DNA from: a virus
Length of the DNA stretch: 32,113 nt
Reading direction: 5' to 3' (one strand)
IMG/VR virus record: IMGVR_UViG_3300028581_000148
Coordinates: 1-32,113 of that record
Shown: positions 16,601 to 23,648 of the stretch, one piece after another
How the letters are laid out: each line of letters begins with the position of its first letter
Position numbering within the stretch: position 1 is the first letter of the stretch
Notes under the pieces: model-generated
Seen by the model: only the letters and a program-made list of their open reading frames with translations
What the model was told of the DNA's origin: nothing
The model's database searches: none
Position numbers and translations under genes: made by a program

Positions 16601-18045
16601 CAGTAATAACTCCGGGTGGAGATGGTGCACCAGGTAGGCGCACAGATGATGGTGATCGGCCACAACTCGCCGATCGCCGGCTTGAGGCCGAACGGAGTGC
16701 CGCCGGGCCACTTCTGGACCCCGCCTACCGCAAGCTCATGGGTCCCATCGCCGCTCAGAAAGAGCGTTGTCACCCGCACCCCCGCCGCCGGCCTTGAGAT
16801 CGTCAACGTGCCCGAGGTCGTAACGGTGCCGGTGTAAACGGTGCCGTTGGCGGGCAGCGTCGCATCGCCGATGTTGCCTAAATCGGTCAGGGCATAGGTA
16901 CCGGCGAGCAGGGCCGGATCGGCGCCCCCTAAGGCGTGAGTAGCCGAATGACTAGTCGGCGTTCGGGCATCAATGCCCTGGGCGGCGGTCGCGAACGCCG
17001 CGGGCGAGGTCCCCGCCCAGGTCGTCAACGCTGCGGAATACCCCTGCACCGAGACGCCAACGGCCGCCGGCTGGAGCGCGGACGCGATCAGGGCATGGTT
17101 GAAGGCCGACAGGTGCGAGGTGGCAAAGGCATCTCCCGTTGCGCCCTCCACTGTGGCGCCCGCGGCAATGCCATCCAGTTTCGTCTTGTCGGCCCCGGTC
17201 ATGAACCCCGCCGCACCCGCCGCGATGGCGTTCGCGTGTGCCGTGCCGCCGGTACCGGCATGAGCAGCGACCGCGCTTGCCGCGGTCCCGCTCGGATCGT
17301 AGATCCCGGTGTGGTTGTGCACCGCGGACACCGTGAGCCCGTCGGCCACGGGATCGGTCGTGATTTGGACGTTGGTTCCAGCCACCAAGGTCAAAGTATC
17401 GGGAGCGGCATCTGCCACGATATTCGTTTGGCCAGAGGTTTGGCCAGAGACTGCCAGGGTCCCGAACGCCTGCGTGGCGCCCCCGCCGGCGACGCTCGCC
17501 CAGGTCTGATCGCCGCGCAGATAGGTCGATGCGTCAGCCGTCCCGCTGCCCAGCCGCGCCGCTCCGACCAGGCCGGAGGTGATGTCGATGCCCGCGTGCT
17601 GATGCGCCGTTGGGGTCCGCGCATCGCTCAGCCGCGCATCGGTTGATGCCACCGCGTCCGCGATGCCATAGCCCTGAAGCGTGGTTGGCGTCAGCGTGAT
17701 GGAACTCCACGCCTGGGTATGGGCGATAGGCGCCAGCCCAGCCAGGGCCGCCGCCAGGTCCAGTTGCGCGGTCAGCGTCCCGGTGATACTCCCCCAAGTG
17801 CCTGCCCCGCCGCCGCTGCCATAAACGGGTAACGCGCTCCAATTCCTCATCCCATCGCCGATCTTTAGGGCGCTGGTGTCGGTGGCATACCCTGGTTCGC
17901 CGGCCGCCAGGATTGGATTCGACGCGGCCCAGGTGGCGGCAAGGCCGCGACGCAGTATGATCGTCTCGCCCCATGCCGGTTCAGAAAGCACCAACCAGAT
18001 AAAACATAACGTCAGCAACCATCGGCTTAGCGACGTGGAAATCAT
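16600..18045 (-). CDS. Fibre-like protein with Sec signal peptide and Mtd-N-type domain, 481 aa
   Basis: Residues 1-26 look like a signal peptide: Arg8, hydrophobic WLLTLCFIWLVL and a likely cut after AWG. The mature N-terminus (IILRRGLAATWAASNP, LAAGEPGYATDTSALKIGDG) is the Mtd-N-like fibre domain, which sits at the very N-terminus in ordinary phage fibres. The body has the collagen-like or shaft phrases common in tail fibres: DARLSDARTPTAHQHAG, RGDQTWASV, and AGFMTGADKTKLDGIAAGAT. The C-terminal 130 residues are beta-rich with a compact tip (GDGTHELAVGGVQKWPGGT). So it is a fibre by sequence and a secreted protein by its leader, an odd combination. ATGA overlap joins it to the N-terminal adaptor half. 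The leader may instead serve as a buried hydrophobic anchor in the virion. Confidence 0.75.
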   Translation of the reverse strand: MISTSLSRWLLTLCFIWLVLSEPAWGETIILRRGLAATWAASNPILAAGEPGYATDTSALKIGDGMRNWSALPVYGSGGGAGTWGSITGTLTAQLDLAAALAGLAPIAHTQAWSSITLTPTTLQGYGIADAVASTDARLSDARTPTAHQHAGIDITSGLVGAARLGSGTADASTYLRGDQTWASVAGGGATQAFGTLAVSGQTSGQTNIVADAAPDTLTLVAGTNVQITTDPVADGLTVSAVHNHTGIYDPSGTAASAVAAHAGTGGTAHANAIAAGAAGFMTGADKTKLDGIAAGATVEGATGDAFATSHLSAFNHALIASALQPAAVGVSVQGYSAALTTWAGTSPAAFATAAQGIDARTPTSHSATHALGGADPALLAGTYALTDLGNIGDATLPANGTVYTGTVTTSGTLTISRPAAGVRVTTLFLSGDGTHELAVGGVQKWPGGTPFGLKPAIGELWPITIICAPTWCTISTRSYY

Positions 18046-18416
18046 GGCGTTCCACCATCAATTGAAGACGTGGTATCACGATTGATGCGGTAGACTCCAT
18101 TACCAAGATCAACAATGGTAATACCGACGCCACCAATGATTGATTGCACCGGAGATTGAACGATGGGATTACTGTTACTGCCGCCAGGCAGCGCAGCACC
18201 GAAGGAATCAGCCGAGATCGCCAGCGGCGCCAGCGCGACACGGCGCGTCGCAAACCCCCATGAGTGAGCCTCCAACAGACTCGCCAAGGCGATCGGGAAG
18301 AAGCGCGCGCAGAGGTCCGCCTGGGCCGATCCCTCAGGCGGATCGATGCTGGACACCGTGGCCGAATCCCCAAGATGGGACAGGGCCAGATTGCAGATGT
18401 CGACGATCGATGCCAT
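18042..18416 (-). CDS. N-terminal half of split tail adaptor (tail tubular protein A, T7 gp11-like), with foreign tail
   Basis: Residues 1-72 (SIVDICNLALSHLGDSATV, SIDPPEGSAQADLCARFFP, LLEAHSWGFATRRVALAPLA) are the conserved N-terminal part of podoviral tail adaptors that dock on the portal. After SADSF the match stops. Residues 73-124 (GAALPGGSNSNPIVQSPV, GGVGITIVDLGNGVYRINRD) are unlike the family and resemble the end of a phage fibre-type beta protein. The rest of the adaptor is at 14665-15084. A strong AGGGGG lies just before ATG 18416, so expression is likely. The stop overlaps the ATG of the fibre-like gene. It could be a functional half of a two-piece adaptor or a disrupted remnant. 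Confidence 0.85.
   Translation of the reverse strand: MASIVDICNLALSHLGDSATVSSIDPPEGSAQADLCARFFPIALASLLEAHSWGFATRRVALAPLAISADSFGAALPGGSNSNPIVQSPVQSIIGGVGITIVDLGNGVYRINRDTTSSIDGGTP
18200..18206. repeat. 7-bp junction repeat, right copy
   Basis: The second copy of CGAAGGA, at the end of the conserved adaptor sequence in the N-terminal half (codons for S-F of SADSF). Recombination between this and the copy at 15072-15078 would delete 3128 bp and give one continuous adaptor reading frame. Confidence 0.6.
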
Positions 18417-18459
18417 GCGCGCCCCCTGAAGTCATCGGGGGCACCAGGCCCCCAGTTGG

Positions 18460-18627
18460 TTACGCCGCGCCGTCCACCGGTGCCGCCGGTTCCGGACTCT
18501 TCGCCGACTTGCCCGGTTTGATCGGCTCCAGGTTATCGGCCACCGCCCCATCGTAGTCGACGATATCGCCTTCTTCGGCGATTGCATTGTTGATGAAGCT
18601 GCGTTGCATCACGCGATACTGCGCCAT
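18460..18627 (-). CDS. Small acidic phage protein, 55 aa
   Basis: This short gene runs from ATG 18627, preceded by AAGGGG at eight bases, to TAA at 18460. The product has a basic start (MAQYRVMQRSFINN), an acidic centre (AEEGDIVDYDGAVADNLEP) and a Lys/Pro/Ala-rich end. Small proteins of this pattern, with a KOW-like or beta-rich core (EEGDIVDYDG), often lie between capsid and tail-completion genes of short-tailed phages, but I cannot assign a role. Its place between the cement protein and tail adaptor suggests a minor head or head-completion factor. Third-position GC is high, like the neighbours, which supports coding. Confidence 0.7.
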   Translation of the reverse strand: MAQYRVMQRSFINNAIAEEGDIVDYDGAVADNLEPIKPGKSAKSPEPAAPVDGAA

Positions 18628-18639
18628 AGCAATAACCCC

Positions 18640-19107
18640 TTAGATGATCGCGAAGCCAGACGGGTATGACTTGGCGCCATCCTGGATTTCGAGGCCATAA
18701 TCCGTTACGAAGGTACCGGCGCTGCTGGTACCGACGATGACGTAGCGCGCGCCCAGATAGCGTTGACCCTTGGATGCGATCCGCGGATTGATATCGACCA
18801 CGAAGCGCGCCCCAGCAACCAGTGACGCTAAGGGGATGGCCCCCGTCGTGCCGATCACCGTGACATTTGACGTGAGCGCAGCATCGTCCGCGGTAATCGC
18901 CTGCACCTCGACCGACGTGCACCCCGCCTGCGCCGTGCCGACCTGGGTACGCAGGAAACAATCATTACCTTCACCGATATCCCGCGCCTGCGACAGATCG
19001 ATGGTGTTGGTCGACAGGACATTGCCGGTCCCGGTCACCGTCTGGCCGGTGATGACATTCGCGCTGGAGATAGCCCCAGACACGAGCAGTAAGGCATCTT
19101 GGATCAT
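18640..19107 (-). CDS. Capsid cement (decoration) protein, Bbp16-like
   Basis: This 155-residue beta-rich protein begins MIQDALLLVSGAISSANVIT, then has TNTIDLSQARDIGEGNDCF, LRTQVGTAQAGCTSVEVQ, SLVAGARFVVDINPRI and a KGQRYLGARYVIVG segment. These blocks are typical of the cement protein of BPP-1-like phages (Bbp16), which binds between capsomers and stabilises the shell. The gene directly follows the major capsid gene with one base between, the same order as in BPP-1. Length fits the family. The ribosome site before ATG 19107 is weak, so translation may depend on reinitiation after the capsid gene. Confidence 0.85.
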   Translation of the reverse strand: MIQDALLLVSGAISSANVITGQTVTGTGNVLSTNTIDLSQARDIGEGNDCFLRTQVGTAQAGCTSVEVQAITADDAALTSNVTVIGTTGAIPLASLVAGARFVVDINPRIASKGQRYLGARYVIVGTSSAGTFVTDYGLEIQDGAKSYPSGFAII

Positions 19108-19108
19108 G

Positions 19109-20137
19109 TTAAACCACCCGTGATTCGGTATTCAGAAGACCGTCGACCTTGCGCAGCGGAACCCCCTCGAAGGAGGTCCAGCGCACCGGCGTGCCGAACT
19201 GGTTGGCGCCCGCCTCCAGGGCCAGGGCACTCGCGCTCTTTTCCAGGGACATGCGCCGCAGCAGACTGTAGACCGATCGATTCATGTAAAAGGACGGCCG
19301 CCCCATGCTGAAATTCGGGATGCGATCAAGCGCCCGCAGCATCATGTGCAAGAGGTTGGTGGCTACCGCCGTCGTGGCTTGGGTGCCGGACATGGCCGCA
19401 AAGGTCGCGGTGTCGATGTTGGCGATCCGCACCACATAGCGCCAGTCCTTGACCACCATGCCGTTCTTCCACTGGTAATGTGTCTGATACGCCTTGTAGG
19501 GGTTGTTGTTGACATCGTAGACGGTCAGTACGCCATCGTCCTCGCTGACCAGCCCCGCCTTAGACCCCTTGGGGAAGGTGCAGAACGCGGTGTTCTCGCC
19601 CCAGAGTACCAGCCAAATAGACGTGTTGGCAGACGCGGTGCCGCCCGCATCCAGGATGTTCGCGGCGTTGCCGGCGCCGCTGATCGCGCTGTAGCGCGGC
19701 GCCATCCCCAGGTATTGCCGCGGATCGCTCGCCGGGTTGCCGTAGAACATCGTATTCGCCTGGGCCTGATTCATGGCCTCAAGGAATGCCGAATCCTCGC
19801 TCAGCCGGAAGGCCGCGGTGTTTCCGTTCAGTTCGGCCAGGTCCTTGTCGACCGCGCTGTAGGCTTCGAGCATCCCAACCGCTTCATCCACCTGCACCGT
19901 GGTGCTCTTGGAGCGCGGCACGCCCATGTTGAGCGAGCGCCAATAGACGGTCGGTAGCCCGGTGCGGATGACCACCCGATGACCGGTCGGCAGGTTGCCT
20001 TCCTGGAATACCGCATCTTCCAGGATTTCGTTCTGCTGACTCAGGATTTCAGCAATCCGCGTCTCGATCGACCCGTCCGGACTGACGCGCTTCGCCCAAT
20101 CCGCGAGCGTCAATGCGCCAACACTTAAGGTTGCCAT
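19109..20137 (-). CDS. Major capsid protein (BPP-1-like, HK97-type fold)
   Basis: The 342 residues match major capsid proteins of BPP-1-like podoviruses. The N-terminus has TLADWAKRVSPDGSIETRIA and EILSQQNEILEDAVFQEGNL; then RVVIRTGLPTVYWRSLN, DEAVGMLEAYSAVDKDLAEL, NTMFYGNPASDPRQYLGMAP and TSIWLVLWGENTAFCTFPKG. The C-terminal part includes GRPSFYMNRSVYSLLRRM and TSFEGVPLRKVDGLLNTE. In BPP-1 this protein has an HK97-like fold with altered topology. No protease cleavage domain is fused. GAGG before ATG 20137 is a good ribosome site, as expected for the most abundant product. It lies between the scaffold-like and cement genes. Confidence 0.92.
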   Translation of the reverse strand: MATLSVGALTLADWAKRVSPDGSIETRIAEILSQQNEILEDAVFQEGNLPTGHRVVIRTGLPTVYWRSLNMGVPRSKSTTVQVDEAVGMLEAYSAVDKDLAELNGNTAAFRLSEDSAFLEAMNQAQANTMFYGNPASDPRQYLGMAPRYSAISGAGNAANILDAGGTASANTSIWLVLWGENTAFCTFPKGSKAGLVSEDDGVLTVYDVNNNPYKAYQTHYQWKNGMVVKDWRYVVRIANIDTATFAAMSGTQATTAVATNLLHMMLRALDRIPNFSMGRPSFYMNRSVYSLLRRMSLEKSASALALEAGANQFGTPVRWTSFEGVPLRKVDGLLNTESRVV

Positions 20138-20148
20138 GCTCGATTACC

Positions 20149-20778
20149 TCAATTCATCTTGCTGTTGGGATAGAGCGACTTTACGTCGCTGCCGGCGCCG
20201 GGAGCCGCACGGCCGCCGACATGCTTGTCGGCGCTAAGCGCCTTGCCGGCGCGGACCATGAAGCGGATCACGTCCGGATGATTACCCAGGCCGGACTCGT
20301 TGAGCAGGGCGTTTAGCTCCGGCGTGCCGAAGTCCTTCAGCGCCTGTTTGGCAGTCGCCATGTTGGCGTCGAAGGCGTCGCCGCCGAACTCCTTATCGGC
20401 CTTGGACTGCGCCGCCCACTGAGCGCTGATCGCCGTCAACTGCTCGGCTTGCCGGGCGGCCATCGTCGGGACCATCGCATCAACCACCCGTTGCGCCTGA
20501 TCCTGCGGCAGGTTCAGATCCTTGGCGACCACGGCGAAGGCGTCGAGCGTCTGGGGATCGAGCGTCTTGCCTTCCGGCGCCGTCCACACGTACTTATCGG
20601 GCGCCCCTGGAAGGGCAGCCGGTGCAGATTCAGCCGCAGACGCCTGGTCGGACACCGCACCGGCGGACGCCTGATCGGCCGCGCTGGAGCCAACAGCAGT
20701 TTGATCGGTCGTCGCGGCGGCATCGGTTTCCGCCGGGATGCCGGACTCGCCGCCGAGAATCGTTATTTCGCCCGTCAT
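20149..20778 (-). CDS. Scaffold-like head assembly protein, 209 aa
   Basis: The protein has a low-complexity N-terminal region of about 60 residues rich in Ala, Ser, Asp and Gln, then PDKYVWTAPEGKTLDPQTLD and a helical part (VVAKDLNLPQDQAQRVVDAM, AAQSKADKEFGGDAFDANM, LKDFGTPELNALLNESGL, IRFMVRAGKALSADKHVGGR). The composition and acidic helical nature match scaffold or peptidase-less assembly proteins encoded directly before the major capsid gene in many podoviruses. ATG 20778 has AAAGGAG eight bases upstream and overlaps the previous stop (ATGA); the longer in-frame start would overlap most of the preceding gene's end. The role rests on context and pattern. Confidence 0.8.
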   Translation of the reverse strand: MTGEITILGGESGIPAETDAAATTDQTAVGSSAADQASAGAVSDQASAAESAPAALPGAPDKYVWTAPEGKTLDPQTLDAFAVVAKDLNLPQDQAQRVVDAMVPTMAARQAEQLTAISAQWAAQSKADKEFGGDAFDANMATAKQALKDFGTPELNALLNESGLGNHPDVIRFMVRAGKALSADKHVGGRAAPGAGSDVKSLYPNSKMN

Positions 20779-21083
20779 GCCTTTTGCTCCTTTACCATCG
20801 TCGCATAGCTCCCGGGGCACGCATCATGGATTTGAGCCAGCAACGCCAGCCCCACATTGCGCGCCCCCTCGCGGAAATAGGTCTCGACCGTACCGGTATA
20901 GGACAACCGAAACACGCCCGTCGTATCGAGCAATTGCCACACGATCCGCCGCCCGCGCTTGCTGGACATCAGCCACTTCACGTCCTCTTCCGCGACCTGG
21001 GCCGCCAGGGCTTCCCGTTCGCGCGCCTCGCACGCCGCATCCTCCTGTGCTCGGATATCGCATGGGTCAATGCCTCTGTTCAC
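20775..21083 (-). CDS. Bbp19-like phage protein, 102 aa
   Basis: This small helical protein has the conserved pattern of Bbp19-type proteins of BPP-1-like phages: an acidic/basic N-terminal helix (EDAACEAREREALAAQVAEE), then DVKWLMSSKRGRRIVWQLL, FRLSYTGTVETYFREGARN and VGLALLAQIHDACPGSYATM. The function is not known to me; it is regularly found between portal and scaffold genes, so a head-assembly role is likely. It starts with GTG at 21083, overlapping the portal stop (GTGA), and ends in ATGA overlap with the scaffold-like gene. There is no signal peptide or membrane segment. Confidence 0.8.
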   Translation of the reverse strand: MNRGIDPCDIRAQEDAACEAREREALAAQVAEEDVKWLMSSKRGRRIVWQLLDTTGVFRLSYTGTVETYFREGARNVGLALLAQIHDACPGSYATMVKEQKA

Positions 21084-22753
21084 ATTTGCTGTCCCTGTTG
21101 CAGTGCCCCGGCAATACTGGTCAAGGCGCTTGGTTGATCGGTGCGGGCCGCCGCCAGGTTCCGCGCGGCCCCCGACATCTGTTGGAGCATCGCGGACTGC
21201 TGTTGCGCCTGCTGGGCCTGTGCGCGCTGTTCCCGTACCGCCTTCACCTGGTCGCCGGGAACGATGATCTTGGGGTCGAGGCCAAGCGAACTGGCGTAGC
21301 TGTCTACCCAGGCGTCGGGGTCAAACTTGTCCAGGACCTCGGGCTTGATCTGCGCGACCGCCCCCAGGCTGCCGGTGAACCGATCGATCGTGTTGGTACC
21401 GATGGAGCGCTGCGCCTGCGCGATCATCGATACCATCTCAACGTTCAATTCGTGACCGCGCAACTCGTCCGGGGCAGGAAAGGCAAGGTTCGCGTCCAAG
21501 ATCGCGTCGAAGGTGATATCGATGAGCGGTTCCAGCAACTCGTTTTGTAGCCGCTCCAGCACCGGACCGAGCATCAACAGCTTCTCTTCGTGCCGCTCGG
21601 CCACCTCAGTCGCCGTCATGCGCGTGCCGTCAAGGTTCTCCATCATCAAGAAGATGTCGGCGTAGAAGGCCCCGCGGATGCGTTCGCGCACGTCCTGGAT
21701 ATCGGACAGTAAATGACTGAGGTTGAGGGACACATCGAACGCCGTCTTGATGGCAGACCCGGAACCAGTCACGTCCACGAAGGTAATCCCGCCGGGGAAC
21801 ATCTCCATGTTCCGGTTCTTCAGCGAGGTGGGGACCTGGAGCGGTGGATTCGTCTGGTAGTCGATCCCCTGCGCCTTGCGCAGCTGCGCGTGCTGAAGCT
21901 GCTTGATGTCGCCCAGCGCCTCCATTCCGGGGCTGTTGCCGTAGAGGTCACCGCCGGAGACTGACCAGCGGGGACACAGGGCCGGAAAGCGCCGATACCC
22001 TGACTCACGCAGGTACTGATCTGTGCCCGCGCCGACCTCGAAATAGACCGACCGCCACGGCATGTTCTTAGCGTCGGAGCGGGATGGATCGCGATCGGCA
22101 CGAGGCTCGATCGCGTGAATCACGGTAACCCAGGCATCGAGGTTACCGCGGTCATACATCGCGCGTACCTGCGAACTGACCTTATCCAGACCGAACTCCG
22201 CTACCAACTCATGGACGCTCTTCTGAAACTCGCGATAGAGGGTGTTGACATTTCCACGGTAATCGGTCGCCAAGCAATACTCGCCGATGGTCAGCGAATG
22301 ATGATGGATGACGTTATAGAAGTCGGGAACCACGATTGACGCGCCAGTGCCGAACGCGCCAAGCTCTTCGTATAGCGTGTGAAGGCACCGGTAGGTATTC
22401 GATTTGTTGAACACAGCCAGCATGATTTGCGTAACGCTATCCATCCACAGCTTGACCGGCTGATACTCCATCAGATCAGTGTCTGCAGTGGTCAGACGAA
22501 ACCATTGGCGCGCCGGGCTGGTCATCCCCGACATCATGCCCGCCGCCAGGATGCGCAACGCCCGGGTGCCCGTGCTGTCGTAGATCGAGTTATGCCGGCG
22601 CTCGCCGCGGTTGCGGTCCGACGCGAAGAACCTCCCGGAGCGCGGTAACAGGTAGTCACTGATCTCTTGCCAGTGCGCCATCCAGGATGCGCGCTCGCTC
22701 TTGAGCGCGCCCCAGCGTGTCACCAACCGGTCACGTGGCACTGATGGCATCAT
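21080..22753 (-). CDS. Portal protein (head-tail connector, T7 gp8-like)
   Basis: The 557 residues belong to the podoviral head-tail connector family. Visible blocks include WMAHWQEISDYLLPRSGRF, NSIYDSTGTRALRILAAGM, MSGMTSPARQWFRL, LHTLYEELGAFGTGASIV, SGGDLYGNSPGMEALGDIKQ, QLRKAQGIDYQTNPPLQVP and TRMTATEVAERHEEKLLMLG. It forms the dodecameric ring through which DNA is packed and ejected, and the docking site for the tail adaptor. The C-terminal 60 residues are Gln/Ala-rich, as in relatives. The start overlaps the previous stop (TGATG); a second ATG follows at once, so the N-terminus could be one residue shorter. Confidence 0.93.
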   Translation of the reverse strand: MMPSVPRDRLVTRWGALKSERASWMAHWQEISDYLLPRSGRFFASDRNRGERRHNSIYDSTGTRALRILAAGMMSGMTSPARQWFRLTTADTDLMEYQPVKLWMDSVTQIMLAVFNKSNTYRCLHTLYEELGAFGTGASIVVPDFYNVIHHHSLTIGEYCLATDYRGNVNTLYREFQKSVHELVAEFGLDKVSSQVRAMYDRGNLDAWVTVIHAIEPRADRDPSRSDAKNMPWRSVYFEVGAGTDQYLRESGYRRFPALCPRWSVSGGDLYGNSPGMEALGDIKQLQHAQLRKAQGIDYQTNPPLQVPTSLKNRNMEMFPGGITFVDVTGSGSAIKTAFDVSLNLSHLLSDIQDVRERIRGAFYADIFLMMENLDGTRMTATEVAERHEEKLLMLGPVLERLQNELLEPLIDITFDAILDANLAFPAPDELRGHELNVEMVSMIAQAQRSIGTNTIDRFTGSLGAVAQIKPEVLDKFDPDAWVDSYASSLGLDPKIIVPGDQVKAVREQRAQAQQAQQQSAMLQQMSGAARNLAAARTDQPSALTSIAGALQQGQQM

Positions 22754-23163
22754 CAGCCGCCGCCCAGCAAGGTCTTTTTGCCGAGCGTGAGCGTCTCTGG
22801 GTCCACACCAGCAGCCCCCGTGAGCAGGGTGCCAGACTGAGTGTTGGCATTCGCCCGTTGATTATCCAGCGCTGTTGCCGCGGTGGACCGCGTGTTGATC
22901 TTCGGAGCGGCAGCGGCCGCCGCCCGCTCCGCCTCGTCCTTGGCCCGGGCAGCATCGGCCCTGGCCTGCAGCGCGACTTCTTGCGCCTTCGCGTCAGCCG
23001 CATTCTGGGACACTTGCGCCGCCTGCACCCGGGCGCTTTCTTCCGCTGCTTTCTGCGCCTCTGCGGCCTGCTTGCGCTGCGCGTGTTCTTGATCTTGGCG
23101 CGCTTTCTGTTGCGCGGCGGCGGAAGCCACCATCACTGCAGCAGCCGCGGCGCTCCAGGCCAT
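22753..23163 (-). CDS. Ala-rich coiled-coil virion-associated protein, 136 aa
   Basis: An Ala-rich hydrophobic start (MAWSAAAAAVMVASAAAQQ) is followed by about 70 residues of charged Ala/Gln/Glu coiled coil (KARQDQEHAQRKQAAEAQKA) and a Gly/Thr/Leu tail (GTLLTGAAGVDPETLTLGKK, ending LLGGG). Proteins of this kind occur directly before the portal gene in BPP-1-like phages. The pattern resembles internal or ejection proteins, but the role is unproven. It joins the acetyltransferase gene by TAATG and the portal by TGATG. Family recognition is weak because of low complexity. Confidence 0.7.
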   Translation of the reverse strand: MAWSAAAAAVMVASAAAQQKARQDQEHAQRKQAAEAQKAAEESARVQAAQVSQNAADAKAQEVALQARADAARAKDEAERAAAAAAPKINTRSTAATALDNQRANANTQSGTLLTGAAGVDPETLTLGKKTLLGGG

Positions 23164-23609
23164 TACAGCGCCCTCCAGAACAGCGTCTCTTCGACCCCAT
23201 ACCCGCGCTTTTCCAGTAGCGCCTTGAATGGCGAATCGTGTTTGGCGTGCCAGGTCATGAACTTGGCCCCGGCTTCCTTGGCCGCCTCTTCGGTAATCTG
23301 CATCAGGCGCAGACCAACCCCGCCGCGCCGCTGATCCTTGCGCAGGAACAGGACGTCGTGCTGGCAGTAGAGGAAGCGGTAATGCAGATGGTTGCCCAGG
23401 ATCGCCACCGAATAGCCGACCATCTCACCATCGCAGTAGGCACCAAAGGCGATCAGCTTGCCATCCGCCTCCAGCGCCTGGTACACCTCGATGATGGGAT
23501 CAGGCGCGTAGTTGGTCGCGCTGCGCCGGACCTCAACCCAGTGATCTTGCAGGAGCGCTGAGGACTGGGACATGAAATCCGCGAACGAGACAGGGCGATA
23601 GTCGATCAT
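23163..23609 (-). CDS. GNAT-family N-acetyltransferase
   Basis: The 148-residue protein has the GNAT fold: an N-terminal part ending in a Gly-containing strand (DGKLIAFGAYCDGEMVGYSV), strand VLFLRKDQRRGGVGLRLMQI with the acetyl-CoA pyrophosphate-binding RRGGVG loop, and the C-terminal DSPFKALLEKRGYGVEETLF block common to the superfamily. It transfers an acetyl group from acetyl-CoA to an amine; the substrate cannot be inferred. Such genes are found between terminase and portal in many podoviruses and may modify capsid or host proteins. It is coupled by TAATG to the next gene. The ribosome site before ATG 23609 is weak. Confidence 0.88.
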   Translation of the reverse strand: MIDYRPVSFADFMSQSSALLQDHWVEVRRSATNYAPDPIIEVYQALEADGKLIAFGAYCDGEMVGYSVAILGNHLHYRFLYCQHDVLFLRKDQRRGGVGLRLMQITEEAAKEAGAKFMTWHAKHDSPFKALLEKRGYGVEETLFWRAL

Positions 23610-23648
23610 CGCGCGAGACTACCAGCTCCGGCGCGGCACTACGCGCAC

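Larger units (their letters stand above)
15079..18206 (-). mobile_element. 3128-bp cassette inserted in the tail adaptor gene
   Basis: Conserved adaptor sequence ends at codon 72 of the upstream half and resumes at codon 4 of the downstream half. Between them are three complete genes (secreted fibre-like protein, secreted beta-repeat protein, DUF4376-like protein) plus 50-odd foreign codons fused to the N-terminal half. A 7-bp repeat bounds the segment. No transposase, reverse transcriptase, homing endonuclease or recombinase is encoded, and I see no intron or intein motifs. I infer a moron-like or fibre-gene cassette that entered by illegitimate or repeat-mediated recombination. The stop/start overlaps at both edges suggest that the arrangement was later tuned, or that the fortunate junctions were retained. 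Confidence 0.65.

Noticed and set aside
15079-18206. Group I or II intron, or intein, splitting the adaptor gene
   Set aside because: No reverse transcriptase, homing endonuclease or intein splice residues are present, and the cassette genes are fibre-like. RNA core motifs were not seen by eye, although a covariance search would be the proper test.
18437-18453. GC-rich hairpin (GGGGGC/GCCCCC) as a terminator between head and tail genes
   Set aside because: No U-tract follows on the minus strand, and the next gene has its ribosome site immediately after.
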